Source: Actinorugispora endophytica (GTDB lineage: Bacteria > Actinomycetota > Actinomycetes > Streptosporangiales > Streptosporangiaceae). From it: a DNA stretch of 64,000 nucleotides. A program made the translations under genes and the position numbers. The stretch spans positions 243,223-307,222 of the forward strand of contig NZ_SNYN01000004.1 of assembly GCF_004363075.1 (NCBI RefSeq). Direction: 5' to 3'. The notes beneath the pieces are model-generated. The model was not told where the DNA came from, did not search any database, and saw nothing but the letters and a program-made list of their open reading frames with translations. This document shows, piece by piece, positions 27,059 to 35,559 of this stretch. How positions within the stretch are numbered: position 1 is the stretch's first letter; the number at the start of each line of letters is the position of its first letter.

Positions 27059-27550
27059 GTGCGCGCTTCGACGACGGACTGGGCCATCGCCCCCGTTCCC
27101 CCCGACCACCCCGACGCGGCCGCCGTGCTCCGCCGGTACACCGCCGATGTGGCGGGCCGCTACTACGGCCGGCCGGCCACCGAGGAGGAGGTCGACGCCG
27201 CGATCGCCGGGGACCCCAGCGACGATCTGGCGCCGCCCGACGGGCTCTTCCTGCTCGCGCGCGGCCGGGACGGCGTCGCCGGGTGTGTCGGGGTGCGGCG
27301 GGTGGACGCCGGGACCGCCGAACTCAGGCGGCTCTTCGTCTCCGCCGAGGCGCGGGGGAGCGGCTGCGGCTCCGCCCTCGTCGCGGCGGCCGAGCAGGCG
27401 GCGCGCGGTCTCGGGGCCGCGACGATACGCCTGGACACGCGCCGCGACCTCGTCGAGGCCAGGAGCCTGTACGCCCGGCGCGGCTACACCGAGGTCCCGC
27501 CCTTCAACGACGGCCCCTACGCCGACCACTGGTACGCCAAGCGGCTGTGA
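27059..27550 (+). CDS. GNAT-family N-acetyltransferase
   Basis: 163 residues from the GTG at 27059, with GGAGG 8 nt upstream. The acetyl-CoA loop is in [19 protein letters not shown] (R-x-x-G-x-G type), followed by the typical helix, [20 protein letters not shown] and [12 protein letters not shown]. This end is common in GNATs acting on small amines or amino acids. It is a single-gene unit; the acceptor is not predictable. Confidence 0.9.
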   Translation: MRASTTDWAIAPVPPDHPDAAAVLRRYTADVAGRYYGRPATEEEVDAAIAGDPSDDLAPPDGLFLLARGRDGVAGCVGVRRVDAGTAELRRLFVSAEARGSGCGSALVAAAEQAARGLGAATIRLDTRRDLVEARSLYARRGYTEVPPFNDGPYADHWYAKRL

Positions 27551-27572
27551 CCCCGGCGCCCCGAGGCCGTGC

Positions 27573-27995
27573 TCACCCCCCCGGAGGCCCGTTCAGGACG
27601 GCGGCCCGGTCCAGCCGCTCCGCCGCGTCGCCCGGCGCGGACAGCACGACGCTGTCCGCGTCCTGCCCGCGCGCGATCGAGGCGCGGGCCGCCGCGAGGT
27701 AGGCGGGCGTGACCGGCTCGGCCGGCAGTGTCCCGTCGGCGTGGCGGCCCGACACCCCCCGGGACCTGGGGCCGCGCACCCCGGCGGGCACCGGTGGCGC
27801 CCGCTCGGGCGGGAACTCCAGCCGGACGCCGTCCAGGCGCGCGTAGCGCCCCTGGACGGTCACCTCCTCGCCCGCGAGCAGGCGCCGCACCGCGTCCAGG
27901 TGCGCGGCCGGCGCGGCCGCCTCCATCGCGGTGGACGCGGCGTTGCGCGCGCCCGCGGGGAGGATGCCGATGCCGACCGTCGTACGCCCGGGCGC
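27573..27995 (-). pseudogene. Truncated LLM-class flavin oxidoreductase (internal deletion)
   Basis: The frame reads TVGIGILPAGARNAASTAME at its start and later AVRRLLAGEEVTVQGRYAR, LDGVRLEFPPERAPPVPAGV and RHADGTLPAEPVTPAYLAAA. All are characteristic of F420-type luciferase-like reductases of about 280-300 residues. Between the first two parts the substrate-binding segment (normally around a PGRF...G.GHG motif) is missing, and most of the N-terminal and C-terminal barrel is absent. No proper start codon or ribosome site is present. It is squeezed between a GNAT gene (22 bp) and the WYL regulator, whose stop lies a few bp away. Confidence 0.7.
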
Positions 27996-27999
27996 GGGC

Positions 28000-28953
28000 T
28001 CACGCGCTGTCGCGCAGGAGCCGTTCGCCCGTCTCGCGCAGATAGCCGCGCAGTTCGGGCGGCTGGACGACCTCGAAACCGGCTCTGAGCGCCGCGATCG
28101 CCAGGACCACCCACTCGAACGTCTCCACGCTCATCGACAGCCGGCACGTCTCCTCCCCGAGGGCCTCGACCGTTCCCCAGTGCCCCACGATCTCCGCCAC
28201 GCGGGCGGCGGGCGAGCGCACGTCCAGCACGACCCGGTGCCGGGTGGGTATCGCCGCGATCCGGTCCCGTACGAACCCGGCCGCGTCGTCCCCCGGGATC
28301 CCGCGCTTGCGGAAGCGCGCGCCGGTCGCCTTCGGGGCGGACATCCGGTCGACCCGGAAGGTGCGCCAGTCGTCGCGCTCCACGTCCCACGCGACCAGGT
28401 ACCAGCGTCGCTCCATCGACACCAGCCGGTAGGGCTCCACCAGCCGCCGCGTCCGCTCGTCGTCGCGCGCGGTGTACCCGAACCGCAGGCGCTCGTCGTC
28501 CCGGCACGCCTGCGCGATCACCGTCAGGTCCGTCGCGTCGACCGTCGGCCCCCCGGCCGTGAAGGCGGGCACCGTGTGGGTCCGCAACGCGTCGACGCGC
28601 CGCCGCAGCCGGGGTGGCATCACCTGGACGACCTTGGCCAGCGCCCGCACCGACGTCTCCTCGATGCCGTCCACGGCGCCGCCCGCCGCCGTCCGCAGGC
28701 CCACGGCGATGGCCACCGCCTCCTCGTCGTCGAGCAGCAGCGGGGGCATCGCCGTGCCCGACCGCAGCTGGTACCCGCCGGCCACGCCCCGGTTGGCGTC
28801 CACCGGGTACCCGAGTTCGCGCAGCCGGTCGACGTCGCGCCGGAGCGTCCGCTCGCTCACCTCCAACCGCCCGGCCAGCTCGGAGCCGGACCAGTACCGA
28901 TGGGTCTGCAGCAGGGACAGCAGCCGCAGCATCCGCGCACTCGTGTTCGCCAT
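28000..28953 (-). CDS. WYL-domain transcriptional regulator with N-terminal HTH
   Basis: 317 residues. An HTH_11-type winged helix is at about 1-60 (ARMLRLLSLLQTHRYWSGSE, SERTLRRDVDRLRELGYPV), followed by the WYL core (YRLVSMERRWYLVAWD) and the C-terminal WCX extension. WYL proteins sense small ligands or nucleic acids and repress or activate nearby genes. ATG 28953 is chosen because the HTH begins there; ribosome site is weak. Divergent from the ABC exporter genes with only 62 bp between starts, so it probably controls them and itself. Confidence 0.9.
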   Translation of the reverse strand: MANTSARMLRLLSLLQTHRYWSGSELAGRLEVSERTLRRDVDRLRELGYPVDANRGVAGGYQLRSGTAMPPLLLDDEEAVAIAVGLRTAAGGAVDGIEETSVRALAKVVQVMPPRLRRRVDALRTHTVPAFTAGGPTVDATDLTVIAQACRDDERLRFGYTARDDERTRRLVEPYRLVSMERRWYLVAWDVERDDWRTFRVDRMSAPKATGARFRKRGIPGDDAAGFVRDRIAAIPTRHRVVLDVRSPAARVAEIVGHWGTVEALGEETCRLSMSVETFEWVVLAIAALRAGFEVVQPPELRGYLRETGERLLRDSA

Positions 28954-29015
28954 GGAACCAGGTTCACCCGCATTCAGGACAGGAACTGACCGCAAGAAAT
29001 CCTAGTGTGGTCCCC

Positions 29016-30029
29016 GTGAACGCGACGATGATCCACACAAGTGGACTGACCAAGCATTTCGTTGTGAAGAAGAAGACGGTCGAGGCGGTGCGCGGCATCG
29101 ACCTGCACGTCGAGGCCGGTGAGCTGGTGGCGCTGCTGGGGCCGAACGGCGCGGGCAAGTCCACCACGCTGCGTATGCTCACCACCCTGCTGCCCCCGAC
29201 CTCCGGCAGCGCGCGGGTCGCCGGGTTCGACGTGGTGGCCGACCAGCGCGAGGTGCGCGGCCGGATCGGCTACATCGGCCAGGGCAACGGGGCCGGGCAC
29301 AGCCAGCGGGGCCGCGACGAGCTGATCAGCCAGGGCCGGGCCTACGGGATGAGCGTCGCGGCGGCGCGCGCCAGGGCCGCCGAGCTCATCGCCTCGCTCG
29401 ACCTGGAGGGCGTCGCGGACCGGGTCGTGTCGTCGCTGTCGGGCGGCCAGCGTCGGCGCCTCGACATCGCCATGGGCCTGATCCACGCCCCCGCCCTGCT
29501 GTTCCTGGACGAGCCCTCCACCGGGCTGGACCCGCAGAACCGGGCGAACCTGCAGGAGCACATCCGCGAACTGCGCGCCGGGCACGGCACCACGATCGTC
29601 CTGACCACCCACTACCTCGACGAGGCCGACCAGTTGGCGGAGCGGGTCATCGTGGTCGACCACGGGCGGGTCATCGCCGACGCGACCCCCGAGCGGCTCA
29701 AGGCCGACCACGCGGGAGACCGCGTCACCCTGACGTTCGACCACGAGGCGGACGCCCGCCGTGGGGAGGCCCGTGCGCTGGACATCGCCGCGGGCGCGCG
29801 GGCCGAGCGGACCGGCGCCAGGGTCGTGATCGAGGTCCCGGGCGGGGCCCAGCTCACGCCCAAGCTGCTGCGGAGCCTGGACGAGGCGAACCTCGACGTG
29901 GTCGGGGTCGAGGTCGTCCGGCCCACCCTCGACGACGTCTTCCTCAACCTGACCGGCCGCAGCCTCCGCGAGGCCGACGCCGCCACCCCCGAGACCGCCA
30001 CCACGACCCCGCAGGAGAGCGCGGCATGA
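29016..30029 (+). CDS. DrrA-type ABC exporter ATP-binding subunit
   Basis: 337 residues from GTG 29016 (an in-frame ATG lies at 29028). Walker [10 protein letters not shown], signature [12 protein letters not shown], Walker [14 protein letters not shown] and H-loop [11 protein letters not shown] are all intact. The C-terminal 90 residues form the DrrA regulatory domain ending [25 protein letters not shown] -10-like hexamer lies 7 nt before the GTG and no ribosome site is visible, so the mRNA may be leaderless. It overlaps the permease start by 4 bp (ATGA). With the permease it should export a drug-like or lipid compound. Confidence 0.93.
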   Translation: MNATMIHTSGLTKHFVVKKKTVEAVRGIDLHVEAGELVALLGPNGAGKSTTLRMLTTLLPPTSGSARVAGFDVVADQREVRGRIGYIGQGNGAGHSQRGRDELISQGRAYGMSVAAARARAAELIASLDLEGVADRVVSSLSGGQRRRLDIAMGLIHAPALLFLDEPSTGLDPQNRANLQEHIRELRAGHGTTIVLTTHYLDEADQLAERVIVVDHGRVIADATPERLKADHAGDRVTLTFDHEADARRGEARALDIAAGARAERTGARVVIEVPGGAQLTPKLLRSLDEANLDVVGVEVVRPTLDDVFLNLTGRSLREADAATPETATTTPQESAA

Positions 30030-30781
30030 GCACCACACTGATCACCGACACCGCCACCGTCTTCAGCCGCGAGCTCCGGCCCGTGCTGCGCGACCCGTTC
30101 TCCGTGCTCTTCTCGATCGTGCAGCCGCTGTTCTTCCTCGGGTTGTTCGCGCCGCTGCTCCCCGACAGCGAGGGCGGGGGCTCCGCGCTGCAGTGGTTCG
30201 TCCCCGGCATCATCGTGATGTCGTCCCTGTTCGCGACATCCTCCACCGGGTCGAACCTGCTGTTCGAGATCCAGACCGGCTCGCACGAGCGGATGCTCGT
30301 CTCCCCGCTGCGCAGACCCGCGCTGATCATCGGGCGGGCGCTCAAGGAGATCGTCCCGGTGCTCGTCCAGACGGCGCTCATCATCGCCGCCACCATCCCG
30401 TTCGGGTTCCGCCCGAACCCCGTCGGGGCCGTCGTCGGCCTGCTGGTCCTGGCGGTGTTCAGCGTCGGGCTCGGCGCGCTGTCCTACACCCTGGCGCTGG
30501 CGTCCAAGAACAACGAGTGGATGTTCTGGGGCGTGCAGCAGACCCTGATCTTCCCGCTGATGCTGCTCGCGGGGATGCTGCTGCCGCTGGACGACGCCCC
30601 CGACTGGCTGCGGGCCCTGTCCCGGTTCAACCCGCTGTCCTACGTCGTGGACGCGGAGCGCGCCCTGTTCAACGGGGAGTTCGTCTCGGCGACCGTCGGC
30701 GGGGGAGCGGCCGCGGCCGTCGCCATGGCCGCGGTGGGCCTGTTCGTGGGCACCCGCGCGATGCGGCGCGCCGTGGGGTGA
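30026..30781 (+). CDS. DrrB-type ABC-2 transporter permease
   Basis: 251 residues with six predicted membrane segments (e.g. VQPLFFLGLFAPLL, VVGLLVLAVFSVGLGALSY, ALIIAATIPFG) and the ABC-2 signature region LISP-like LVSPLRRPALIIGRALKEIV. The late segment QQTLIFPLMLLAGMLLPLD is typical of daunorubicin-type exporters. It overlaps the ATPase gene by ATGA, so the two are one translational unit. The substrate is unknown. Confidence 0.93.
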   Translation: MSTTLITDTATVFSRELRPVLRDPFSVLFSIVQPLFFLGLFAPLLPDSEGGGSALQWFVPGIIVMSSLFATSSTGSNLLFEIQTGSHERMLVSPLRRPALIIGRALKEIVPVLVQTALIIAATIPFGFRPNPVGAVVGLLVLAVFSVGLGALSYTLALASKNNEWMFWGVQQTLIFPLMLLAGMLLPLDDAPDWLRALSRFNPLSYVVDAERALFNGEFVSATVGGGAAAAVAMAAVGLFVGTRAMRRAVG

Positions 30782-30900
30782 ACCGCGATTCCGGTATTCT
30801 CGGGGAGGCCCTGGGAGGCCGCCCCCGACCGCCTTGTCCGAAACCCGGACAAAAAGCGGTTCCACGCGGCATACTCCCTCACGAGCCAGAGGGAGGTCCC

Positions 30901-31140
30901 ATGATCACCAAGACACTGCGGGGCGGACAGACCGCCACCATCACCCGGAGGGGCAGGCGGTGGGAGGTCACCGTCGACGGCCGGCCGTTCATCGACTCCG
31001 GCAGGTTCCTGCCCCGGGGGTCCCGCCCCGGCCCGGAGGAGGCGACCCACATCATCACCGACAGCCGGCGCGTCCTCGCCCTCACCGAGTCGGAGGCCGC
31101 CCTGGTGCAGGCCGTCCTCGACCAGGAGGAGACCACGTAG
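30901..31140 (+). CDS. Small hypothetical protein, 79 residues
   Basis: Starts at ATG with GGGAGG 4 nt upstream. The sequence (TLRGGQTATITRRGRRWEVT onward) looks beta-rich and basic at the front and helical at the end (SEAALVQAVLDQEE). Third positions are G/C-rich, so it is real. No signal or Cys; not recognised. It stands alone, 119 bp after the permease. Confidence 0.7.
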   Translation: MITKTLRGGQTATITRRGRRWEVTVDGRPFIDSGRFLPRGSRPGPEEATHIITDSRRVLALTESEAALVQAVLDQEETT

Positions 31141-31195
31141 CGCGCCCCGACCGGAGACGCCCGCCGGGGCCGCCCAGCTCCACCGGGGGCCCCGG

Positions 31196-32311
31196 TCACC
31201 GGTCGTCGAAGCTCAGCACCGGTTTGAGCACCGAGCCGGCCCTGGCGTCGTCGACGGCGGTGTTGATGTCGGCGAACGCGTACGGGGTGACCAGCCTGTC
31301 CAGCGGCATCCGGCCCTGCCGCACGAGCTCCACCAGCGCGGGCAGGAACACCTGCGGGTTGGAGTCCCCCTCGGTGACGCCGACGATCCGGCGGCCGTTG
31401 AGCATGAAGTTCACGTCCACGTCGATGGCGGTCCCGGCGGCGGGCGCGCCGACGAGGCACAGGACGCCGTACGGGGCGAGCGCGCGGACGGCGGCCCCCA
31501 GGACCCCGGGGTGCCCGGTGGCGTCCACGGCGTGGGTCACCCCCCGGCCGCCGGTGAGCTCGCCCAGCGCCTCGTCGAGGTCGATCCCCCGGGAGTTCAC
31601 GACGTCGGTGGCGCCCAGGGCGGAGGCCAGCTCCAGCCGGGAGTCGACGAGGTCGACGGCGATGACCCGGGTGGCCGCGGTCATGGCCGCCGCCATCACC
31701 GCGGCCAGCCCCACCGCGCCCGCTCCGAACACCGCCAGCACGCTGCCGGGCTCGGGGCGCAGCACGTTGAGGACCGCGCCCGCGCCGGTCTGGATGCCGC
31801 ACCCCAGCGGGGCGAGCAGGGACAGGTCCGCGTCCGGGTCCACCTTGCAGACCCCGCGCTCGTCGGCCAGGACGCGGGTGGAGAAGGAGGACTGGGCGAA
31901 GAAGTGGCCGTGCAGCGGGTCCCCGTCCCGGCGCAGGGTGGCGCTGCCGTCCGCGCGCTCGCCGCCCAGGAGGTTGCGGTGCAGGAAGTCCACGCAGTAC
32001 GCGGGATGGCCGGTGCGGCAGTTGCGGCACACCCCGCAGCTGGTGAACGTCAGGAGCACGTGGTCGCCGGGTTCCACCGAGGCGACCGCCGAGCCGACGG
32101 ACTCCACCACCCCGGCGCCCTCGTGGCCCAGCACGCCCGGGAGCGGGAACGGGATGTGCCCGGCCTGGACCCCGAGGTCGGTGCCGCACACGCCGCCGGC
32201 CACCATCCGCACCACGACCTCGTCCGGTCGCGGGTCGTCGAGGACGACCTCCTGGAGCTCGAACGGGGCGCGCGTCTCACGGAGCACGGCCGCGGTGACC
32301 GTGGAAGCCAT
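31196..32311 (-). CDS. Zinc-dependent alcohol dehydrogenase (class III/aryl type)
   Basis: 371 residues. Catalytic-zinc residues are in GGVCGTDLG and GHEGAGVVE. The structural-zinc lobe CGVCRNCRTGHPAYC has four Cys. The Rossmann motif is VFGAGAVGLAAVMAA, and the C-terminus reads GVTEGDSNPQVFLPALVELV as in aryl-alcohol/AdhC-type enzymes. It should oxidise an alcohol with NAD+. GGAAAGGA lies before the ATG. The gene stands alone; a hairpin-rich 315-bp gap follows upstream toward the RiPP genes. Confidence 0.93.
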   Translation of the reverse strand: MASTVTAAVLRETRAPFELQEVVLDDPRPDEVVVRMVAGGVCGTDLGVQAGHIPFPLPGVLGHEGAGVVESVGSAVASVEPGDHVLLTFTSCGVCRNCRTGHPAYCVDFLHRNLLGGERADGSATLRRDGDPLHGHFFAQSSFSTRVLADERGVCKVDPDADLSLLAPLGCGIQTGAGAVLNVLRPEPGSVLAVFGAGAVGLAAVMAAAMTAATRVIAVDLVDSRLELASALGATDVVNSRGIDLDEALGELTGGRGVTHAVDATGHPGVLGAAVRALAPYGVLCLVGAPAAGTAIDVDVNFMLNGRRIVGVTEGDSNPQVFLPALVELVRQGRMPLDRLVTPYAFADINTAVDDARAGSVLKPVLSFDDR

Positions 32312-32572
32312 GGCGGGTCCTTTCCCGGGGCGAGCGGGCCGCGCGGCGGCCGCGGTCGTCCCCGTGCCGGGAACGGTGTCGGTCCTGGTGGGGCCCGCTA
32401 CCCGGGGACGCGGCGGACTACCCGGCCGGGGTGCGCCCGGTTTCCTCCGGGCCCCGGAGCGAAGCGGCGGGCCATTCGGCCCAGGTGGTCCGGACCGGGC
32501 CCGGGAGAGGACGTCCGGAGGCGCCGTCGGCGATTGCGGGCGCCGGTGCTGCTCGTCCCCGTCGGCGCTCTC

Positions 32573-32640
32573 CCCGCCGGTCCTGACCTTTCCGGGGTCT
32601 CGGAGCCGGCTGAGACCCCGGAAAGGTCAGGACCGGCGGG
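32573..32640. terminator. 29-bp perfect inverted repeat containing the stop of the maturation gene
   Basis: The left arm 32573-32601 (CCCGCCGGTCCTGACCTTTC...) pairs perfectly with 32612-32640 over a 10-nt loop. It shares the CCTTTCCGGGGTCTC core of the terminator at 21002-21069. The TGA of the gene ending at 32627 lies inside the right arm. The rest of the 315-bp gap 32312-32626 shows no gene. Confidence 0.9.
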
Positions 32641-33712
32641 AATCGTTCCGCGTGTTCCCCCAGTACCACTCCACGTCGGCGCTTCGGAGGCGCGCGTCGA
32701 GCCAGCGCTCGAACAGCACGCCGCGCAGCTCGGCGCGGGCGCGGTCGTCCAGGACGCCCGGCGCCACCGGGCCCAGCCGCTGCACCAGGGCATGGCCCCC
32801 CTCCACCCGGTGCGGCTCCGCCACCGCGCCCTCGGCGGCGGAGGGCGAGAAGAGCGCGGCGACCGGCTCCGCGGCGCTGTGGCGCGCCTGCGTGCCGAAG
32901 GAGACGGAGACCGGTCCGTCGGGCGGCCGCGGACCGCCGCGCGCCGCCTCGCCGACGGCGACCTCCAACGGGGTCCGGCCGTCGCGGCAGCGGGCGTGCG
33001 CGGCGGCGCACAGCCGCGGTGAGGGAAGGACCGCCACGGCGACGGGGAGGGTGTCGAAGGCGTCGGGGGCGTCGCGGAACGCCTCGGCGACCCGGTCGCC
33101 CACCAGCTGCTCCTGCAGCAGTTCGAGCCGGAGCTCCGCGGTGAGGCGGTCCTCCAGGTCGCGGTGCGTCATCCCGTGGTCGGCGAGCCACCGGTGGGTG
33201 TCCGCCGCCCGGGCCAGGCCGTGCCGCAGCCGGAACCCGTCCAGCCTGCGTTGCAGGAGGGCGTCGTCGACCGCGTCGTCGATCGCGCCGCCCCGCTCGG
33301 CCAGCTCCTCCACGACCAGGCACGCCTCGACGAGGTGGCGCAGCAGCCGGGGGCGCTCCCACAGCCCGTCCAGCGCGGCCATCGCCTGCCGCATCCGCAG
33401 CACGGTGCCGTTCACCCGGACCACGTCCTGCTCCGCCGGGCTGCGCGCGCCCCGCAGCGGCCACGGCAGCGACCGGGCGGGCGCGAACCCGACCACGTGG
33501 GTGCCCGCCTCGTGGGTGAGCAGCAGGTCGTAGTGGTACGAGCCGTCGTAGGGCTCCGTGGTGGCCACCACGCGGCCGCGCACCCCCGGGACGTCGTAGA
33601 GCAGCGCGGCGAGGCCGCGCCGCGCGGTGTCGGGGTCGGGCTGCTCGGCGGCGGCGCGCGCCGCGAACGCCCCGGCGCGCGCCAGGGCCTCGGCCGGTCC
33701 GCTGTCAGCCAC
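32627..33712 (-). CDS. Putative RiPP maturation protein (TIGR04500-like)
   Basis: 361 residues from GTG. The N-terminal region (about 15-80) reads ARRGLAALLYDVPGVRGRVV then YHYDLLLTHEAGTHVVGFAP. The middle is helical and Glu/Arg-rich, with a PpiC/SurA-like feel (DALLQRRLDGFRLRHGL; DRLTAELRLELLQEQLVGDR), and the end has DDRARAELRGVLFERWLDAR. This matches, from memory, the putative peptide maturation proteins encoded beside ATP-grasp peptide ligases. It overlaps the ATP-grasp gene by 8 bp and is the last gene of the cassette. It probably chaperones or presents the precursor. Not a full-confidence family call. Confidence 0.7.
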   Translation of the reverse strand: MADSGPAEALARAGAFAARAAAEQPDPDTARRGLAALLYDVPGVRGRVVATTEPYDGSYHYDLLLTHEAGTHVVGFAPARSLPWPLRGARSPAEQDVVRVNGTVLRMRQAMAALDGLWERPRLLRHLVEACLVVEELAERGGAIDDAVDDALLQRRLDGFRLRHGLARAADTHRWLADHGMTHRDLEDRLTAELRLELLQEQLVGDRVAEAFRDAPDAFDTLPVAVAVLPSPRLCAAAHARCRDGRTPLEVAVGEAARGGPRPPDGPVSVSFGTQARHSAAEPVAALFSPSAAEGAVAEPHRVEGGHALVQRLGPVAPGVLDDRARAELRGVLFERWLDARLRSADVEWYWGNTRNDSRRS

Positions 33713-34727
33713 CGGCGGCCCTCCGGGAGGCCGCGCGCGCCTCCGCGCCGAGCAGGCCGGCGACCGCGGCGCTGATCGGCAGGCCGGTGAGGTGTTCGAT
33801 CCACAGGTACTGGCCGTTGGGGTTGACCTCCAGGAAGACGTGCCGCCCCTCGGGGGTGAGCACCAGGTCGAGCGTGCCGAAGGCCAGCCCGAAGGAGCGC
33901 ACCAGCTCCACGCAGCGGGCGGCGACGTCGTCGGGCAGGCGGTGCGGCCGGTGCGGGGTGGACGCGGTGTCGTAGTGCCGCCAGTCGTACCGGGTCCGAT
34001 TGGCCGCCTGGGAGTGGATCGCGGCGGTGAAGACCGCCTCCCCCACGACGGTGACCCGCAGCTCCAGCCGCTTGGCCACGTACTCCTGGAAGATCACCGG
34101 GGCGGCCCGCACGGCCTCGGCGTGGCGCAGGTCCCGGCGGGTGAAGGGCTCCGCGTAGCGGAAGCCGTCGTCGGAGAGGGCCGGGCGCAGATGGCCGATC
34201 CGCTTGCTGACCACGTTGCCGTTGTGGCGCTCGTAGAAGGCCAGGACCGCGTCGGGGTCGGTCGAGACCAGCGTGTCGGGGATGTCCAGGCCGAGGTCGC
34301 GGGCGCGCAGCAGTTGCAGCGGTTTGGCGATCCGGCGCAGGACGTGCGGCGGAGCGGGGAGCCAGAACGCGTCGAGCCGCTCCCACAGCGCGGCGAGCAG
34401 CATCCCCCAGTCGTGGGGACGGTCGGCCCCGCCCCCGGGAACGGGGTCGGCCCTGTCCAGATGTGGCCATCCGGGCCTGCGGTACCAGACCGCGCGGACG
34501 GATCCGAAACCGAGTTCGGCCCCCGAGGGGTCCAGCCAGTTCCACACCTGCCCGGTGTTCTGCGGATTCCCCGAAATCGACCAGGAAATCGTTCCGCCGT
34601 CCGTCAGCGACGCGGTGTCCCTCCGGGAGAATGGGACCCCCGAGTCCAGCAGTCGCGCGCAGACCGCGTCCGCGTGGGCGTCATTCCCGGAGGTTAGAAT
34701 GAGAACTTCGGGATTCGGGGTCAGCAC
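33705..34727 (-). CDS. ATP-grasp ribosomal peptide maturase (MvdD/graspetide ligase family)
   Basis: 340 residues. The N-terminal domain (PEVLILTSGNDAHADAVC, SVRAVWYRRPGWP) and ATP-grasp core (VVSKRIGHLRP; VIFQEYVAKRLELRVTVVG; VFLEVNPNGQYLWIEHLTG) match MvdD/MvdC-type ligases. These enzymes link side-chain carboxylates of Asp/Glu to Thr/Ser/Lys in a precursor peptide, forming macrolactone or macrolactam rings. The GTG start overlaps the precursor stop by 7 bp, and its own end overlaps the maturation gene by 8 bp, so the three genes are one translational unit. Confidence 0.93.
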   Translation of the reverse strand: MLTPNPEVLILTSGNDAHADAVCARLLDSGVPFSRRDTASLTDGGTISWSISGNPQNTGQVWNWLDPSGAELGFGSVRAVWYRRPGWPHLDRADPVPGGGADRPHDWGMLLAALWERLDAFWLPAPPHVLRRIAKPLQLLRARDLGLDIPDTLVSTDPDAVLAFYERHNGNVVSKRIGHLRPALSDDGFRYAEPFTRRDLRHAEAVRAAPVIFQEYVAKRLELRVTVVGEAVFTAAIHSQAANRTRYDWRHYDTASTPHRPHRLPDDVAARCVELVRSFGLAFGTLDLVLTPEGRHVFLEVNPNGQYLWIEHLTGLPISAAVAGLLGAEARAASRRAAGG

Positions 34728-34945
34728 TCGTCTTCGTCGTCCGCCGCGGTGCCGGTGTTGTCGCCGGCGAAATCGTCGGCGTAATCCATGGAGTTCGCCG
34801 TGATCCCGATTCTGGACGGCCAGCCCCGGTCAGCCCGGGCGGGCGGGAATCGTCGCGGATCGTCCCCCTGGATCGGTCCGGATTGAGGTGTCCCAGGAAG
34901 GTCTTCGATGCGGGTCCGCAGCGGAGGCTGATTCTGGGCCGTCAA
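34721..34945 (-). CDS. Graspetide-type RiPP precursor peptide
   Basis: 74 residues from a TTG with AGAGGTG upstream. The leader (residues 1-46: PPLRTRIEDLPG, RRFPPARADRGW) is basic and Pro-rich. The likely core (47-74) has ring-forming hydroxyl residues T49, S52, T64 and T66 and many acids (D54, D57, D58, D62, D69-E73), with the pattern SMDYADDFAGDNTGT. It ends in a single Cys (DEDEC). Position directly before, and overlapping, the ATP-grasp gene makes it the substrate. The exact cleavage site and ring topology are inference. It is divergent from the conflict operon to the right. Confidence 0.85.
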   Translation of the reverse strand: MTAQNQPPLRTRIEDLPGTPQSGPIQGDDPRRFPPARADRGWPSRIGITANSMDYADDFAGDNTGTAADDEDEC

Positions 34946-35231
34946 CGAGGCACACCTCTTTCACGGGTACGGGAGCGCGGACGAGGCTTATTCGGGCGGA
35001 CCCGGCGGGGGATCTTCTTTGCGGGCGGGCCACTCGAAAACCATATCCCCGCAGGGATATCGGATGAAACCGGAACGATCTTGGCTGCTTCCGCCCCTCT
35101 CCCCGCCTATTTCGGTCCGGGAAACGGTAATGTGGTCGTATTGCCCGCGAATGCGGATTCAGCGGTGAAGTCGTCGTATTCGCAGGTCGCAGGAGTGCGC
35201 AAACGACTCAATCGGCGTATGGAGACCACAA
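34946..35231. promoter_or_regulatory. Divergent control region between the graspetide and conflict operons
   Basis: This 286-bp gap between start codons is clearly less GC-rich than the genes (e.g. ATATCGGATGAAACCGG at about 35056-35072, GAAACGGTAATGTGGTCG at about 35121-35138). No open frame has coding bias. It should hold promoters in both directions, so the two systems may be co-regulated. I cannot assign a particular operator. Confidence 0.55.
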
Positions 35232-35558
35232 TTGCCACACCTCGCCCGCTTCCAACTGAACAACGGCGCGTCGATCCTGGTGGAGGACGACAGTCCCGCG
35301 TCCGGGGTGGGCCGCGTGTCGCGCGGCGCCGACGCCGTGACCGCGGCGGTCGCCTCCCTCCCCGATGTCCTCAAGCAGGTCCGGAGCGTGGTCGACGACA
35401 CCCTGACCGAACTCCGCTCGACCGCTGACAGCCCCTCCGAGATCGAGATCGAGTTCGGGGTCCGGCTTTCCGGCCAGTTCGGCGCGGTGATGACCAAGGC
35501 GGGCGGCGAGGCCAACCTCCAGGTGCGGCTGCTCTGGAAGCAGACGCGGGAGGGATAG
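35232..35558 (+). CDS. Trypsin-co-occurring domain protein (CU044_2847-like)
   Basis: 108 residues from a TTG with GGAG 7 nt upstream. It begins ARFQLNNGASILVEDD, has a helical middle (VASLPDVLKQVRSVVDDTLT) and ends with the beta segment EIEIEFGVRLSGQFGAVMTK and ANLQVRLLWK. This is the layout of the small Trypco1 proteins known to sit beside trypsin-like proteases in conflict operons. The protease gene starts one base after the stop, fully consistent. It may present or inhibit the protease. Confidence 0.85.
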   Translation: MPHLARFQLNNGASILVEDDSPASGVGRVSRGADAVTAAVASLPDVLKQVRSVVDDTLTELRSTADSPSEIEIEFGVRLSGQFGAVMTKAGGEANLQVRLLWKQTREG

Positions 35559-35559
35559 G

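Noticed and set aside
34946..35231. Possible second small precursor peptide between the divergent operons
   Set aside because: Short frames such as the one from the ATG near 35063 have poor codon bias, no ribosome site and no core-like sequence.
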